19,307 nucleotides of DNA from a bacterium HR41 (GTDB lineage: Bacteria; Actinomycetota; Thermoleophilia; Solirubrobacterales; Thermoleophilaceae): NCBI GenBank assembly GCA_002898855.1, contig BEIR01000004.1:1-19307 (forward strand), written 5' to 3'. The notes under the pieces were generated by a model, which worked only from the letters and a program-made list of their open reading frames with translations, searched no databases and was not told the DNA's origin. Positions 7,674-15,008 of the stretch are shown piece by piece. Each line of letters opens with the position of its first letter. Position 1 is the first letter of the stretch. The position numbers and the translations under genes were made by a program.

Positions 7674-8320
7674 TGCGTGCGAGCGAGCGGCGAAAGCGCC
7701 TGGAGGCGGCACAGCTCTACCTGATCTGTCCGGCCAAGCCGCGCAAACACGATCTCGCGACGCTTGTCGAAGCCGCGTTGCGAGGCGGCGTCGACATGGT
7801 GCAGCTGCGCGAGAAGTCGCTGCCTGACGACGAGGTGCTAGCCGCAGCCGACAGCTGTCGGCAGCTCTGCCAGCGCTTCGGTGCGTTGCTGTGGATCAAC
7901 GACCGTCCGGATCTCGCCCTGGCGGCGGGTGCTGACGGCGTACACGTGGGGCAGGACGACCTTCCACCGCGTGCGGTCCGGCGGATCGTCGGCAACGACC
8001 TCTTGGTCGGGCTCTCGACCCACTCTCCGCAGCAGCTCGAGCGCGCGCTGCGTGAACCGGTGGACGAGATCAGCGTCGGCCCAGTGTTCGCAACGCCCAC
8101 GAAACCAGGGCGCCCGGCCGCTGGACTCGCCTACGTGCGCCACGCTGCCCGCCACGCGTCGGGACGTCCGTGGTTCGCGATCGGAGGCATCGATCGCGCT
8201 AGCGTGCACTCGGTGGTGACCGCCGGAGCTCACAGAATCGCTGTAGTGCGTGCTATCTGCGATGCCGACGACCCCGAACGCGCCGCCAGCGAGCTACGTT
8301 CGGCCCTTGGGAGGCGGTGA
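7673..8320 (+). CDS. thiE: Thiamin phosphate synthase ThiE
   Basis: ThiE couples hydroxymethylpyrimidine pyrophosphate and thiazole phosphate to give thiamin phosphate. The 215-residue TIM barrel contains VQLREKSLPDDE (43-54), WINDRPDLAL (74-83), GVHVGQDDLP (89-98), the phosphate-binding SVGPVFATPTK (134-144) and AIGGI (169-173), all typical. ATG 7673 shares its first base with the preceding TGA stop; the in-frame GTG directly before it is a possible alternative. The gene lies on the strand opposite to thiO-thiS-thiG, separated from them by two glycosidase genes, and shows no riboswitch of its own. Its expression therefore seems tied to the glycosidase transcript. The following membrane-protein gene starts immediately after its stop. 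Confidence 0.95.
   Translation: MRASERRKRLEAAQLYLICPAKPRKHDLATLVEAALRGGVDMVQLREKSLPDDEVLAAADSCRQLCQRFGALLWINDRPDLALAAGADGVHVGQDDLPPRAVRRIVGNDLLVGLSTHSPQQLERALREPVDEISVGPVFATPTKPGRPAAGLAYVRHAARHASGRPWFAIGGIDRASVHSVVTAGAHRIAVVRAICDADDPERAASELRSALGRR
8309..8314 (+). promoter_or_regulatory. Ribosome binding site for the GTG start at 8321
   Basis: GGGAGG at the end of thiE lies six bases before GTG 8321, which directly follows the thiE stop. Confidence 0.65.
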
Positions 8321-8848
8321 GTGAGCGGCAACCGTTCCAGCGCGCCGTCGGAGCGAGGAGCCGCTTCGCGCGCCAGCGCGCGCCCGCGGGCGGTCACGGT
8401 CGCTGCGGCGGTGGCGTCGCTATTGGCGGTCGCCAACCTCGTCGCGCTCGTGGCCGCCTACGACCCCGACACCCCCGGCAAGACCGCCGGCAGCCTCGCC
8501 GCGACAGCGCTGTTGGCGATGACCGCCGTCGGTCTCTGGCGCAGCCGTTACTGGGGTGTGCTTGGCATGGAGACACTACTCGCCCTGACGATCGTTTTCG
8601 CTGCGCTGGCCTTGATCCGCGCCGCCGATATCTACGGCGTGCTCTTACTCGTCGCGATCATCGCCGGCGCCGGCGCGCTGCTCGTCGCGCTCGCCCGATC
8701 GCTGCGCGAGCTCGACTTGCCGACCCCATCCGCGCAGCGACCGGGAGGATCGGAGCGGAAGGCCCAGCCTGCCAGCGATCGCTCGAACGAGCGCGAAGCT
8801 AAGCGCGAGCGTTCCGAACGCAAGCGCTCGCAAGCCCCTAGCCGTTAG
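8321..8848 (+). CDS. Small four-helix integral membrane protein of unknown function
   Basis: The 175-residue product has four predicted membrane helices at about residues 24-46, 56-73, 79-100 and 104-125. The N-terminal tail is Ser/Arg/Ala-rich. The C-terminal tail (about 130-175) is highly charged and rich in Ser, Glu, Lys and Arg. I do not recognise a named family or catalytic motif. GTG 8321 immediately follows the thiE stop and has a good ribosome binding site, so it is probably translated from the same message as thiE. Whether it has a thiamin-related role, for example in transport, cannot be inferred from the sequence; four helices without a recognisable transporter signature argue against a confident claim. 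Confidence 0.75.
   Translation: MSGNRSSAPSERGAASRASARPRAVTVAAAVASLLAVANLVALVAAYDPDTPGKTAGSLAATALLAMTAVGLWRSRYWGVLGMETLLALTIVFAALALIRAADIYGVLLLVAIIAGAGALLVALARSLRELDLPTPSAQRPGGSERKAQPASDRSNEREAKRERSERKRSQAPSR
8809..8821. promoter_or_regulatory. Perfect dyad upstream of the lpdA -10 box
   Basis: GCGTTC-C-GAACGC is a perfect 13-base dyad centred about 30 bases upstream of TAGGCT, where a repressor or activator could sit near the -35 position. It also lies within the Ser/Glu/Arg-rich coding tail of the preceding gene, so codon repetition may explain it. Confidence 0.2.
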
Positions 8849-8851
8849 GCT
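8846..8851 (+). promoter_or_regulatory. Putative -10 box of a leaderless lpdA promoter
   Basis: TAGGCT (within GTTAGGCT) ends nine bases before ATG 8861. There is no Shine-Dalgarno sequence, matching the leaderless pattern seen at argF and two other starts. Confidence 0.45.
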
Positions 8852-8860
8852 GGCGAGCCG

Positions 8861-10234
8861 ATGAGCGAGCGTTTCGACTGTGTGGTGGTCGGGTCGGGAC
8901 CGGGCGGCTACGTCGCCGCGATTCGCGCCGCTCAGCTCGGCCTGAAAACGGCGGTGGTCGAGAAGCACAAGATCGGCGGGCGCTGCTTGAACGAGGCTTG
9001 CATCCCGGCCAAAGCCGTACTTCGCTCGGCCGAGGTTCTCGACGAGGTTCGAAACGCGGCCGCTTTCGGTGTCGCGCTCGCTGGCGATCCGCAGGTCGAC
9101 TACGCGCGTGTAGCCGCTCGTCGCGACGAGGTGATCGCTTCGCTCACCGGCGGCGTGGCGATGCTTCTGCGCAAGAACAAGGTCGAGATCGTCGAGGGCG
9201 AGGGGCGTCTCGACGCCGACGCCAACGTCGTCTGCGGCGAGCGCGTGCTCGAAACCGACCGTGTGATCCTCGCCTGCGGCTCACGACCGCGGCCGGTAGC
9301 GGGTGCGACTTTCGGCGGCCGCATCCAAGACACCGCCGCCACCTGGCTGGCCGGCGAGCTCCCCGCGTCGCTGGCGGTTGTCGGTGCCGGCGCATCCGGC
9401 TGCGAGATCGCTTCCGCGTTCCGTCGCTTCGGTGTCGAAGTGACGCTGATCGAAGCCCTCGATCGCATCCTTCCCGCCGAGGACGAGGACTCCTCGCGCG
9501 CGGTAGCGCGCGAGTTCAAGCGCATCGGCATCGACGTTCGGACTGGGGCGCGAATCGCGGCGATCGAGGACGGTGGCGATCGCGCGACCGTGACGCTCGA
9601 GGGCGGCGAGGAGCTCGCGTTCGAGCGTGTCTGCATCGCCGCCGGACGGGCCCCCGACGCCGACGCACTCGGTCTCGACGCGGCCGGCATCGAGCGCGAC
9701 GAGCGTGGCTTGATCGTCGTCGACGAGCGCCTGCGAACCTCGCGACCGGGGGTGTGGGCAATCGGCGACATGGTGCGCGGACCGGCGCTCGCCCACAAGG
9801 CGAGCGAGGAAGGGATCGCGGCGGCGGAGGATGCCGCCGGTCGCGACCCGCACCCGCTCGATCTCGACTTCATTCCCTCTGTCACGTTCTGCCATCCGCA
9901 GGTGGCGAGCTTCGGCCTCACCGAACAGCAGGCCCGCGAACGCGGCCACGACGTTGTGGTGGGCAAGGTGCCGATCGGCGCGGTCGGCGCTCCAACCGTC
10001 TACGGCGACCGCGGCGGGCTGGTGAAGATCGTCGGCGACAAGCGCTACGGCGAGCTGCTCGGCGCGCACGTCGTGTCGGCCAAGGCCGCCGAGCTGATCG
10101 AGGAACTGGTGGTGGCGCGCGAACTCGAGGGCGGTTATCCCGAGCTGGCGCGCATCGTCCACGCCCATCCCGTCTTCGCCGAGGCGGTCGCCGAGGCCGC
10201 ACGCGCTGCCGACGGTTGGCTGATCCACGGCTGA
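8861..10234 (+). CDS. lpdA: Dihydrolipoyl dehydrogenase (E3)
   Basis: E3 reoxidises dihydrolipoyl groups of 2-oxoacid dehydrogenase E2 proteins and passes electrons through FAD to NAD+. The 457-residue length is normal. Seen are the FAD motif VVVGSGPGGYVAA (8-20), the redox disulfide Cys42-X4-Cys47 in GGRCLNEACIPAK, a second nucleotide-binding motif VVGAGASGCEIA, the FAD segment VWAIGDMV, and the C-terminal His436/Glu441 pair in HAHPVFAE. The disulfide motif differs from the usual GGTCLNxGCIPSK at three positions but keeps both Cys and the Lys. The gene opens the cluster that encodes E1 alpha, E1 beta and E2, which supports a pyruvate-dehydrogenase role. Confidence 0.94.
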   Translation: MSERFDCVVVGSGPGGYVAAIRAAQLGLKTAVVEKHKIGGRCLNEACIPAKAVLRSAEVLDEVRNAAAFGVALAGDPQVDYARVAARRDEVIASLTGGVAMLLRKNKVEIVEGEGRLDADANVVCGERVLETDRVILACGSRPRPVAGATFGGRIQDTAATWLAGELPASLAVVGAGASGCEIASAFRRFGVEVTLIEALDRILPAEDEDSSRAVAREFKRIGIDVRTGARIAAIEDGGDRATVTLEGGEELAFERVCIAAGRAPDADALGLDAAGIERDERGLIVVDERLRTSRPGVWAIGDMVRGPALAHKASEEGIAAAEDAAGRDPHPLDLDFIPSVTFCHPQVASFGLTEQQARERGHDVVVGKVPIGAVGAPTVYGDRGGLVKIVGDKRYGELLGAHVVSAKAAELIEELVVARELEGGYPELARIVHAHPVFAEAVAEAARAADGWLIHG

Positions 10235-10851
10235 GGCGCGAGCTGCCCACCGCCGGTAACGCCCCCGGCGTCGAGAAGCGGCCGCTCTTCTACTTCGACC
10301 TCGGCTGCCCATACGCGTACCTCGCTGCCGAACGTGTGGCGACGGTTCTGCCCATACCCCCGATCTGGCGACTGGCCGAACGCGCAGCGATCCTCCGCGC
10401 CAGCGGACGCGACGACTGGATGTCCGGACCCGCCGAGCTTCGGTTGCGCCACCTAAGCGAGATCGAGCGCCGGGCACGCGAGCGCGATCTCTTACCGCTG
10501 CGCTGGCCGGAGCTACAGGTCGACACGCGGCGGGCGATGCTCGCCGCAGCGTTTGCCCAGGGCACGGGACGGCTGGTGGCGTTCTCCCTCGCTGCCTTCC
10601 GGCACGCCTACGCCGCCGGTCGCAGCCTCGCCAGCGACGAGACGATCTTGCTCGCCGCCGCCGCCTGCGAACTGCACCCGCGCGCGGTGCTAGCTGGGAT
10701 CGACCTCGACAGCACGCGTGCGCGACTGGAGCGCTCCACCGCCGAGGCGCTCGCCGCGGGTGTGCGAATGCTGCCCGCTGTCGTCTGGGAGGGCCGTGTT
10801 TTCCACGGCGACGACAGCCTCGAGGCGGCAGCGTCGGCGATCGCCGCATAG
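10216..10851 (+). CDS. DsbA/2-hydroxychromene-2-carboxylate isomerase-like thioredoxin-fold protein
   Basis: The 211-residue product begins its fold with FYFDLGCPYAYLAAERV (25-41), the first strand and active-site helix of the DsbA/HCCA-isomerase/GST-kappa group. An all-helical insertion follows, and the end (MLPAVVWEGRVFHGDDSL) carries the expected cis-Pro loop. The active site is Cys31-Pro-Tyr-Ala, so the second Cys of CxxC is missing. It may act as a monothiol enzyme or isomerase rather than a dithiol oxidase. No signal peptide is visible, so it is probably cytosolic. The only canonical start upstream of the fold is TTG 10216, overlapping lpdA by 19 bases. Its role within a dehydrogenase cluster is unknown. 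Confidence 0.8.
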   Translation: MADPRLRRELPTAGNAPGVEKRPLFYFDLGCPYAYLAAERVATVLPIPPIWRLAERAAILRASGRDDWMSGPAELRLRHLSEIERRARERDLLPLRWPELQVDTRRAMLAAAFAQGTGRLVAFSLAAFRHAYAAGRSLASDETILLAAAACELHPRAVLAGIDLDSTRARLERSTAEALAAGVRMLPAVVWEGRVFHGDDSLEAAASAIAA

Positions 10852-10901
10852 AGCTCTCGCAGCGACAGGGCGAGCCGTGCAGGCGCAGACGATCGTCCGC
10901 T

Positions 10902-10923
10902 CCGGCTCTTGGGCGGGAGCCGG
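10902..10923 (+). terminator. Stem-loop between the DsbA-like gene and pdhA
   Basis: CCGGCTC and GAGCCGG form a perfect seven-pair stem with an eight-base loop, 50 bases after the DsbA-like stop. No T-tract follows. It could be a weak terminator or a leader structure of the pdhA transcript. Confidence 0.3.
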
Positions 10924-11074
10924 CTCTGCCGATTCAAGGGACGGTGCAACGCTATTTCGACGCCGCCCGACACCACGAGCGCGACCCGCAAGCGTGCGCT
11001 AGCCCACAGCTGCAAACCGAGCAGATGCGCTTGCAAGGAAGCGCCCCCGGCGGGGCACCGCTGCAAGCGATCGA

Positions 11075-11080
11075 TACAGT
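11075..11080 (+). promoter_or_regulatory. Candidate -10 box before pdhA
   Basis: TACAGT ends ten bases before GTG 11091. This resembles the leaderless pattern elsewhere in the window but with slightly longer spacing. It would make pdhA the first gene of its own transcript. Confidence 0.35.
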
Positions 11081-11090
11081 CGAAACGCGA

Positions 11091-12419
11091 GTGGATAGCG
11101 CCGGCACCCAGCAAGGCTTGCTGCGGCCAGAGGAAGCCGGGTTGCGACCCGCGCAACACCCGCTGCCGCCGCGCGAAGAGTGTTTGCGCCTGTTCGAACG
11201 GATGCTCTTGATCCGACGTTTCGAAGAGCGCGCGGGCGAGATGTACGCGCGCGCCAAGATCGGCGGCTTCCTGCACCTCTGCATCGGCGAGGAGGCGACG
11301 GTAGTGGGGACCTGCGAGGCGATGCGGCCTGGCGACTACCTCCTCTCCACCTACCGCGAGCACGGCCAGGCGCTCGCTCGCGGCACTTCGGCGCGCGCCG
11401 TGATGGCCGAGCTGTTCGGCAAAGAGGCCGGCTGCTCGCGCGGGCGCGGCGGGTCGATGCACCTCTACGACGGGCCGCGTCGTTTCCTTGGCGGCTACGG
11501 AATCGTCGGGGCGAACCTGCCGATCGGAGCTGGTGTGGCGTTGGCTTGCGCTCTGCGCGGCACCGACGACGCGGTGGTGACGATGTTCGGCGACGGCGCC
11601 ACCAACCAGGGCACGTTCGGTGAGACGATGAACCTCGCCGCGCTGTGGCGGCTGCCGGTGGTGTTCGTGGTCGTGAACAACCAGTTTGGGATGGGCACGC
11701 GCATCGACCGCCACTCGGCGGTGCTCGACCTTTCGCGCAAGTCCGAGGGGTTCGGCGTCCCGGGGCGGCGCTGCGACGGCATGGACGTGCTCGACGTGCG
11801 TCGGGCGATCGGCGAGGCCCTGCGTCTGGCGCGCGAGGAGCGTCGCCCGCAGCTCGTCGAGGCGGTCACCTACCGTTTCCGCGGCCACTCGATGGCCGAC
11901 CCCGAGGTCTATCGCGTTCCCGAGGAGGTGGCCGAGTGGCGGCGCCGCGATCCGCTCGCGACCTTTCCGCAGCGCATCCTCGACGAGGGTGTGGCGACGC
12001 GCAGCGATCTCGAGGCAATCGAGGCGCGTGTGCACGAGGTCGTCGAGGATGCTGTCCAGTTCGCCGACGCCGCGCCGTTCCCGGCACCGGAGACGCTGTA
12101 CGACCACGTCTACGTCTACGGCGGCGACGTGCCGGGGTGGTGGACGGTCGACGAGCGCAGTCCTGACGTCTACCGTGGCGAGCGCGCCCGCGAGGCGAGC
12201 GAGCGTGCCCGGCAGCTGGCCGAGCAGGCGGCGCAACACCAGGAGGAGGCCGGGCATGTCGGGCGCACGCGCCGCGACCTTCCCGACGAGCTCGCGCCGA
12301 GTCCGCCACCGCCGCCCGCGCCGGACGTCGCCAGTGCGGCCGCCGTCGACGCTGACGGCAACGCCGAGCGGCCGGCAGACACCGCTAGCGACCGCACCGA
12401 CGAGACGCACCAGCCATGA
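11091..12419 (+). CDS. pdhA: Pyruvate dehydrogenase E1 component, alpha subunit
   Basis: E1 uses thiamin pyrophosphate to decarboxylate pyruvate and transfer the acetyl group to lipoyl-E2. Features are RMLLIRRFEE near the start, GGSMHLYD, the TPP/Mg motif from GDGATNQG to VVVNN (about residues 167-197) and YRFRGHSMADPE, which fits PDH better than the branched-chain enzyme. The GTG 11091 start (442 residues) is chosen from the upstream TACAGT. The frame stays open back to GTG 10944, with ATG 11025 between, but that stretch is Gln-rich, has weaker third-position G/C and no family resemblance. The last 70 residues are odd: a Glu/Ala/Arg helix, then a proline run and an acidic Ala/Asp/Thr tail. 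The stop overlaps the pdhB start (ATGA). Confidence 0.9.
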   Translation: MDSAGTQQGLLRPEEAGLRPAQHPLPPREECLRLFERMLLIRRFEERAGEMYARAKIGGFLHLCIGEEATVVGTCEAMRPGDYLLSTYREHGQALARGTSARAVMAELFGKEAGCSRGRGGSMHLYDGPRRFLGGYGIVGANLPIGAGVALACALRGTDDAVVTMFGDGATNQGTFGETMNLAALWRLPVVFVVVNNQFGMGTRIDRHSAVLDLSRKSEGFGVPGRRCDGMDVLDVRRAIGEALRLAREERRPQLVEAVTYRFRGHSMADPEVYRVPEEVAEWRRRDPLATFPQRILDEGVATRSDLEAIEARVHEVVEDAVQFADAAPFPAPETLYDHVYVYGGDVPGWWTVDERSPDVYRGERAREASERARQLAEQAAQHQEEAGHVGRTRRDLPDELAPSPPPPPAPDVASAAAVDADGNAERPADTASDRTDETHQP

Positions 12420-13480
12420 GCCCCGAGACAAGCGCCACGACCCCGCACCGCCCGCCGGCCGACGAACGGGCGACGCGCGCGCCGGCGGCGACACGCACGA
12501 TCACCTATCGCGAGGCGCTGCGCGAAGCACTGCGCGAAGAGATGCTCGCCGACGAGCGCGTCTTCCTGATGGGCGAGGACATCGGTGTGTTCGGAGGCGC
12601 GTTCAAGGTCACCGACGGTCTTCTCGCCGAGTTCGGCGAATCGCGCGTGCGCGACACACCGATTTCCGAAAACACGATCGTCGGCATGGGTGTGGGCGCG
12701 GCGATGGCAGGCATGCGCCCGGTGGTCGAGATCATGCAGCTGAGCTTCGCTTTGCTCGCTCTCGACCAGATCTTCAACTCGGCGGCGCACGTTCGCTACA
12801 TGTTCGGCGGCCAGCCGACGGTGCCGATGGTGATCCGCATGCCGCAGGGCGCGGGCCACCAGCTGGGTCCCACACACTCGCACTGTCTGGAGTCGTTCTT
12901 CCTGCACGTTCCCGGCCTCCTCGTTGCTGTGCCGGCGACGCCGGCCGACGCGAAGGGACTGCTCAAGTCGGCGATTCGCGACGAGAACCCCGTCGTCTTC
13001 ATCGAGCACAAGTCGCTGTACGGGATGCGCGGTGAGGTCCCCGCCGATCTCGGCCCACTGCGCTTCGGCGAGGCGGCCGTCAGGCGGCGCGGGAGCGACG
13101 TGACGATCGTCGGGGTGTCGCGGATGGCGGTGGTCGCCGAGCACGCCGCCGAACGCCTGGGGCGCGATCACGGGATCAGCGCCGAGGTGATCGACCCGCG
13201 CACGTTGCGACCGCTCGATCTCGACACGATTCTCGAGTCCGTGCGCCGCACCAATCGGCTCGTGATCGTCGAGGAAGGTTGGCCCCATGGCGGTGTGGGC
13301 GCCAACCTGGCGGCGCTCGTCCAGGAACAGGCCTTCGATTGGCTCGACGCGCCGATCCAGCGGATCGCCCGCGCCGATGTGCCAATGCCCTACTCCAAGC
13401 CGCTTGAGCAAGCGGCTCTGCCCCACGAAGAGAACGTCGTCGCCGCCGCGCTCGCCACCCTCGGTCGCGGCGCTGGTTGA
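12416..13480 (+). CDS. pdhB: Pyruvate dehydrogenase E1 component, beta subunit
   Basis: The 354-residue protein pairs with E1 alpha to form the TPP-dependent decarboxylase. It has about 27 disordered N-terminal residues, then TITYREALREAL, GEDIGVFGGAF (53-63), TPISE with Glu85 (the Glu that activates the TPP aminopyrimidine ring), MRMPQG-like VIRMPQGAG, and the C-terminal transketolase domain (VIDPRTLRPLD, IVEEGWPHGGVG). ATG 12416 overlaps the pdhA stop by four bases, implying translational coupling and equal amounts of the two subunits. pdhC follows 11 bases after its stop. No key residue is missing. Confidence 0.94.
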   Translation: MSPETSATTPHRPPADERATRAPAATRTITYREALREALREEMLADERVFLMGEDIGVFGGAFKVTDGLLAEFGESRVRDTPISENTIVGMGVGAAMAGMRPVVEIMQLSFALLALDQIFNSAAHVRYMFGGQPTVPMVIRMPQGAGHQLGPTHSHCLESFFLHVPGLLVAVPATPADAKGLLKSAIRDENPVVFIEHKSLYGMRGEVPADLGPLRFGEAAVRRRGSDVTIVGVSRMAVVAEHAAERLGRDHGISAEVIDPRTLRPLDLDTILESVRRTNRLVIVEEGWPHGGVGANLAALVQEQAFDWLDAPIQRIARADVPMPYSKPLEQAALPHEENVVAAALATLGRGAG

Positions 13481-13491
13481 ACGGGGTCGCG

Positions 13492-15000
13492 ATGGCTGTC
13501 GAGATCGTCATGCCGCGCCTCACCGACTCGATGGAGGAGGGCACGGTCGTGCGCTGGCTGGTGGCGCCCGGCGATCGCGTCGAACGAGGCCAGCCGATCG
13601 CCGAGATCGAGACCGACAAGGCGACGATGACCTACGAAAGCGACAGCTCGGGCGTGGTTCTCGAGCTTCTTGCCGAGGAGGGTGAGACGCTTCCCCTCGG
13701 GGCTGTGATCGCACGGCTCGGAGGTCCGGGTGACGCGCCCGTGCACGCCGCGCCACCACGAGGCGACGGCGCCGAGGCAACCGCGCCCGAAGCCGCCGCC
13801 CCACAAGCGAGCGCGCTCGAAGCGAGCGCACAACGAGCGAGCGCGCCTGAGGCGAGCGCCTCAGGTACGACCGCGCCCGAGGCTGCCGTGTCGGAACCGA
13901 CCGCGCCGGAAGCGCCCGACGCCGCGCGCGACGGTCAGGAGCGGCCCGACGGCCGCCTGCGCGCATCGCCCCTTGCCCGGCGACTCGCACGCGAGCTCGG
14001 CATCGACCTCGCCACGGTGAAGGGGTCGGGGCCCGGCGGGCGCATCGTCCGCGCCGATGTCGAAGCCGCGGCAGGAGCCGCCGCGACGAGCACAGTGGCG
14101 GAGGCGGCCGCAGTTGCGAGCGGAGCCGCCACAGGCGCTGACGAGAGCGCCGCGCCGACACCGGAGGACGCCGCGGTCGCCGCCGGGACGGAAGTCGCGG
14201 ACCGCGCCGGGGCGGCGAACGAAGCGGCTGCCGTCGCTACATCACCGCCGCTCACGCCAGCCGCAGACATCGAGCCGACGGCCACGCCGCCCCGTCCCGA
14301 GGGTGCGCGCGGCGCCTCGACCTTCGAGGAGCTCGACCGTACCCAGCAAACGATCGCCCGTCGCATGGCGGAGTCGAAGGCAACCGTGCCCGACTTCGCG
14401 CTCGAGCGCACCGTCGACATGGAGGCTTGCCGCGAGCTGCGGGAACGTTTGCGCGGTCGGATCAACCCGCTGCCCACCTTCAACGATCTGGTCGTGAAAG
14501 CTTGCGCGCTGGCACTGCGCGACCACCCACGGGTGAACGGCTCTTACCGCGACGGGCGGTTCGAGCTGCACGAGCGCATCAACGTCGGCATCGCGGTGGC
14601 ACGACCGAACGCGCTCCTCGTGCCGACCGTGTTCGACGCCGACCGCAAGCCGCTCGCAGCGATCGCGCGGGAAACTCGCCGGCTCGTCGAGCGAGTGCGC
14701 ACCGGCGAGATCACCCCACCGGAGCTTGCCGGTGGCACCTTCACCGTCTCCAACCTGGGGATGTTCGGCGTCGACCGCTTCACCGCGATCGTCAACCCGC
14801 CGCAAGCCGCGATCCTGACCGTCGGTGCGGTGGCTCCGCGGCCGGCGGTCGCCGCCGACGGCTCGCTGTGCGTGCGCCACTCGGTGGTGCTGACACTCGT
14901 GCTCGACCACCGCATCGTCTACGGCGCCGACGGAGCGCAGTTCCTGGCGCGCGTCGCCGAGCTTCTCGAAGAGCCGCTGGCGATGCTCGCAGCGGCCTGA
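13492..15000 (+). CDS. pdhC: Dihydrolipoamide acyltransferase (E2) of pyruvate dehydrogenase-type complex
   Basis: E2 forms the core of the complex and transfers the acetyl group to CoA. The 502 residues comprise a single lipoyl domain (1-80) with Lys43 in ETDKATM, a linker (about 81-155) built of five-residue Ala/Ser/Pro/Glu repeats, and a peripheral subunit-binding domain (about 156-192, RASPLARRLARELGID, VKGSGPGGRI). A second Ala-rich linker (about 193-275) leads to the catalytic domain (about 280-502). The acyltransferase motif HxxxDG reads His473-RIVY-Gly478: the His is kept but the Asp is Tyr. ATG 13492 is chosen because it leads straight into the lipoyl domain; a TTG at 13477 would add five residues. 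LOG follows after eight bases. Confidence 0.92.
   Translation: MAVEIVMPRLTDSMEEGTVVRWLVAPGDRVERGQPIAEIETDKATMTYESDSSGVVLELLAEEGETLPLGAVIARLGGPGDAPVHAAPPRGDGAEATAPEAAAPQASALEASAQRASAPEASASGTTAPEAAVSEPTAPEAPDAARDGQERPDGRLRASPLARRLARELGIDLATVKGSGPGGRIVRADVEAAAGAAATSTVAEAAAVASGAATGADESAAPTPEDAAVAAGTEVADRAGAANEAAAVATSPPLTPAADIEPTATPPRPEGARGASTFEELDRTQQTIARRMAESKATVPDFALERTVDMEACRELRERLRGRINPLPTFNDLVVKACALALRDHPRVNGSYRDGRFELHERINVGIAVARPNALLVPTVFDADRKPLAAIARETRRLVERVRTGEITPPELAGGTFTVSNLGMFGVDRFTAIVNPPQAAILTVGAVAPRPAVAADGSLCVRHSVVLTLVLDHRIVYGADGAQFLARVAELLEEPLAMLAAA
13777..13926 (+). repeat. 15-base tandem repeat in the E2 linker
   Basis: Ten consecutive 15-base units encode five-residue blocks ATAPE, AAAPQ, ASALE, ASAQR, ASAPE, ASASG, TTAPE, AAVSE, PTAPE and APDAA. 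The four central units start with GCGAGCGC and are the most alike at DNA level. This is a coding minisatellite that sets the length of the flexible linker. Confidence 0.8.
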
Positions 15001-15008
15001 CAGCGGCT

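Noticed and set aside
9281..13426. Large minus-strand frames opposite lpdA, pdhA and pdhB
   Set aside because: They mirror strongly conserved plus-strand genes and contain no motif of their own.
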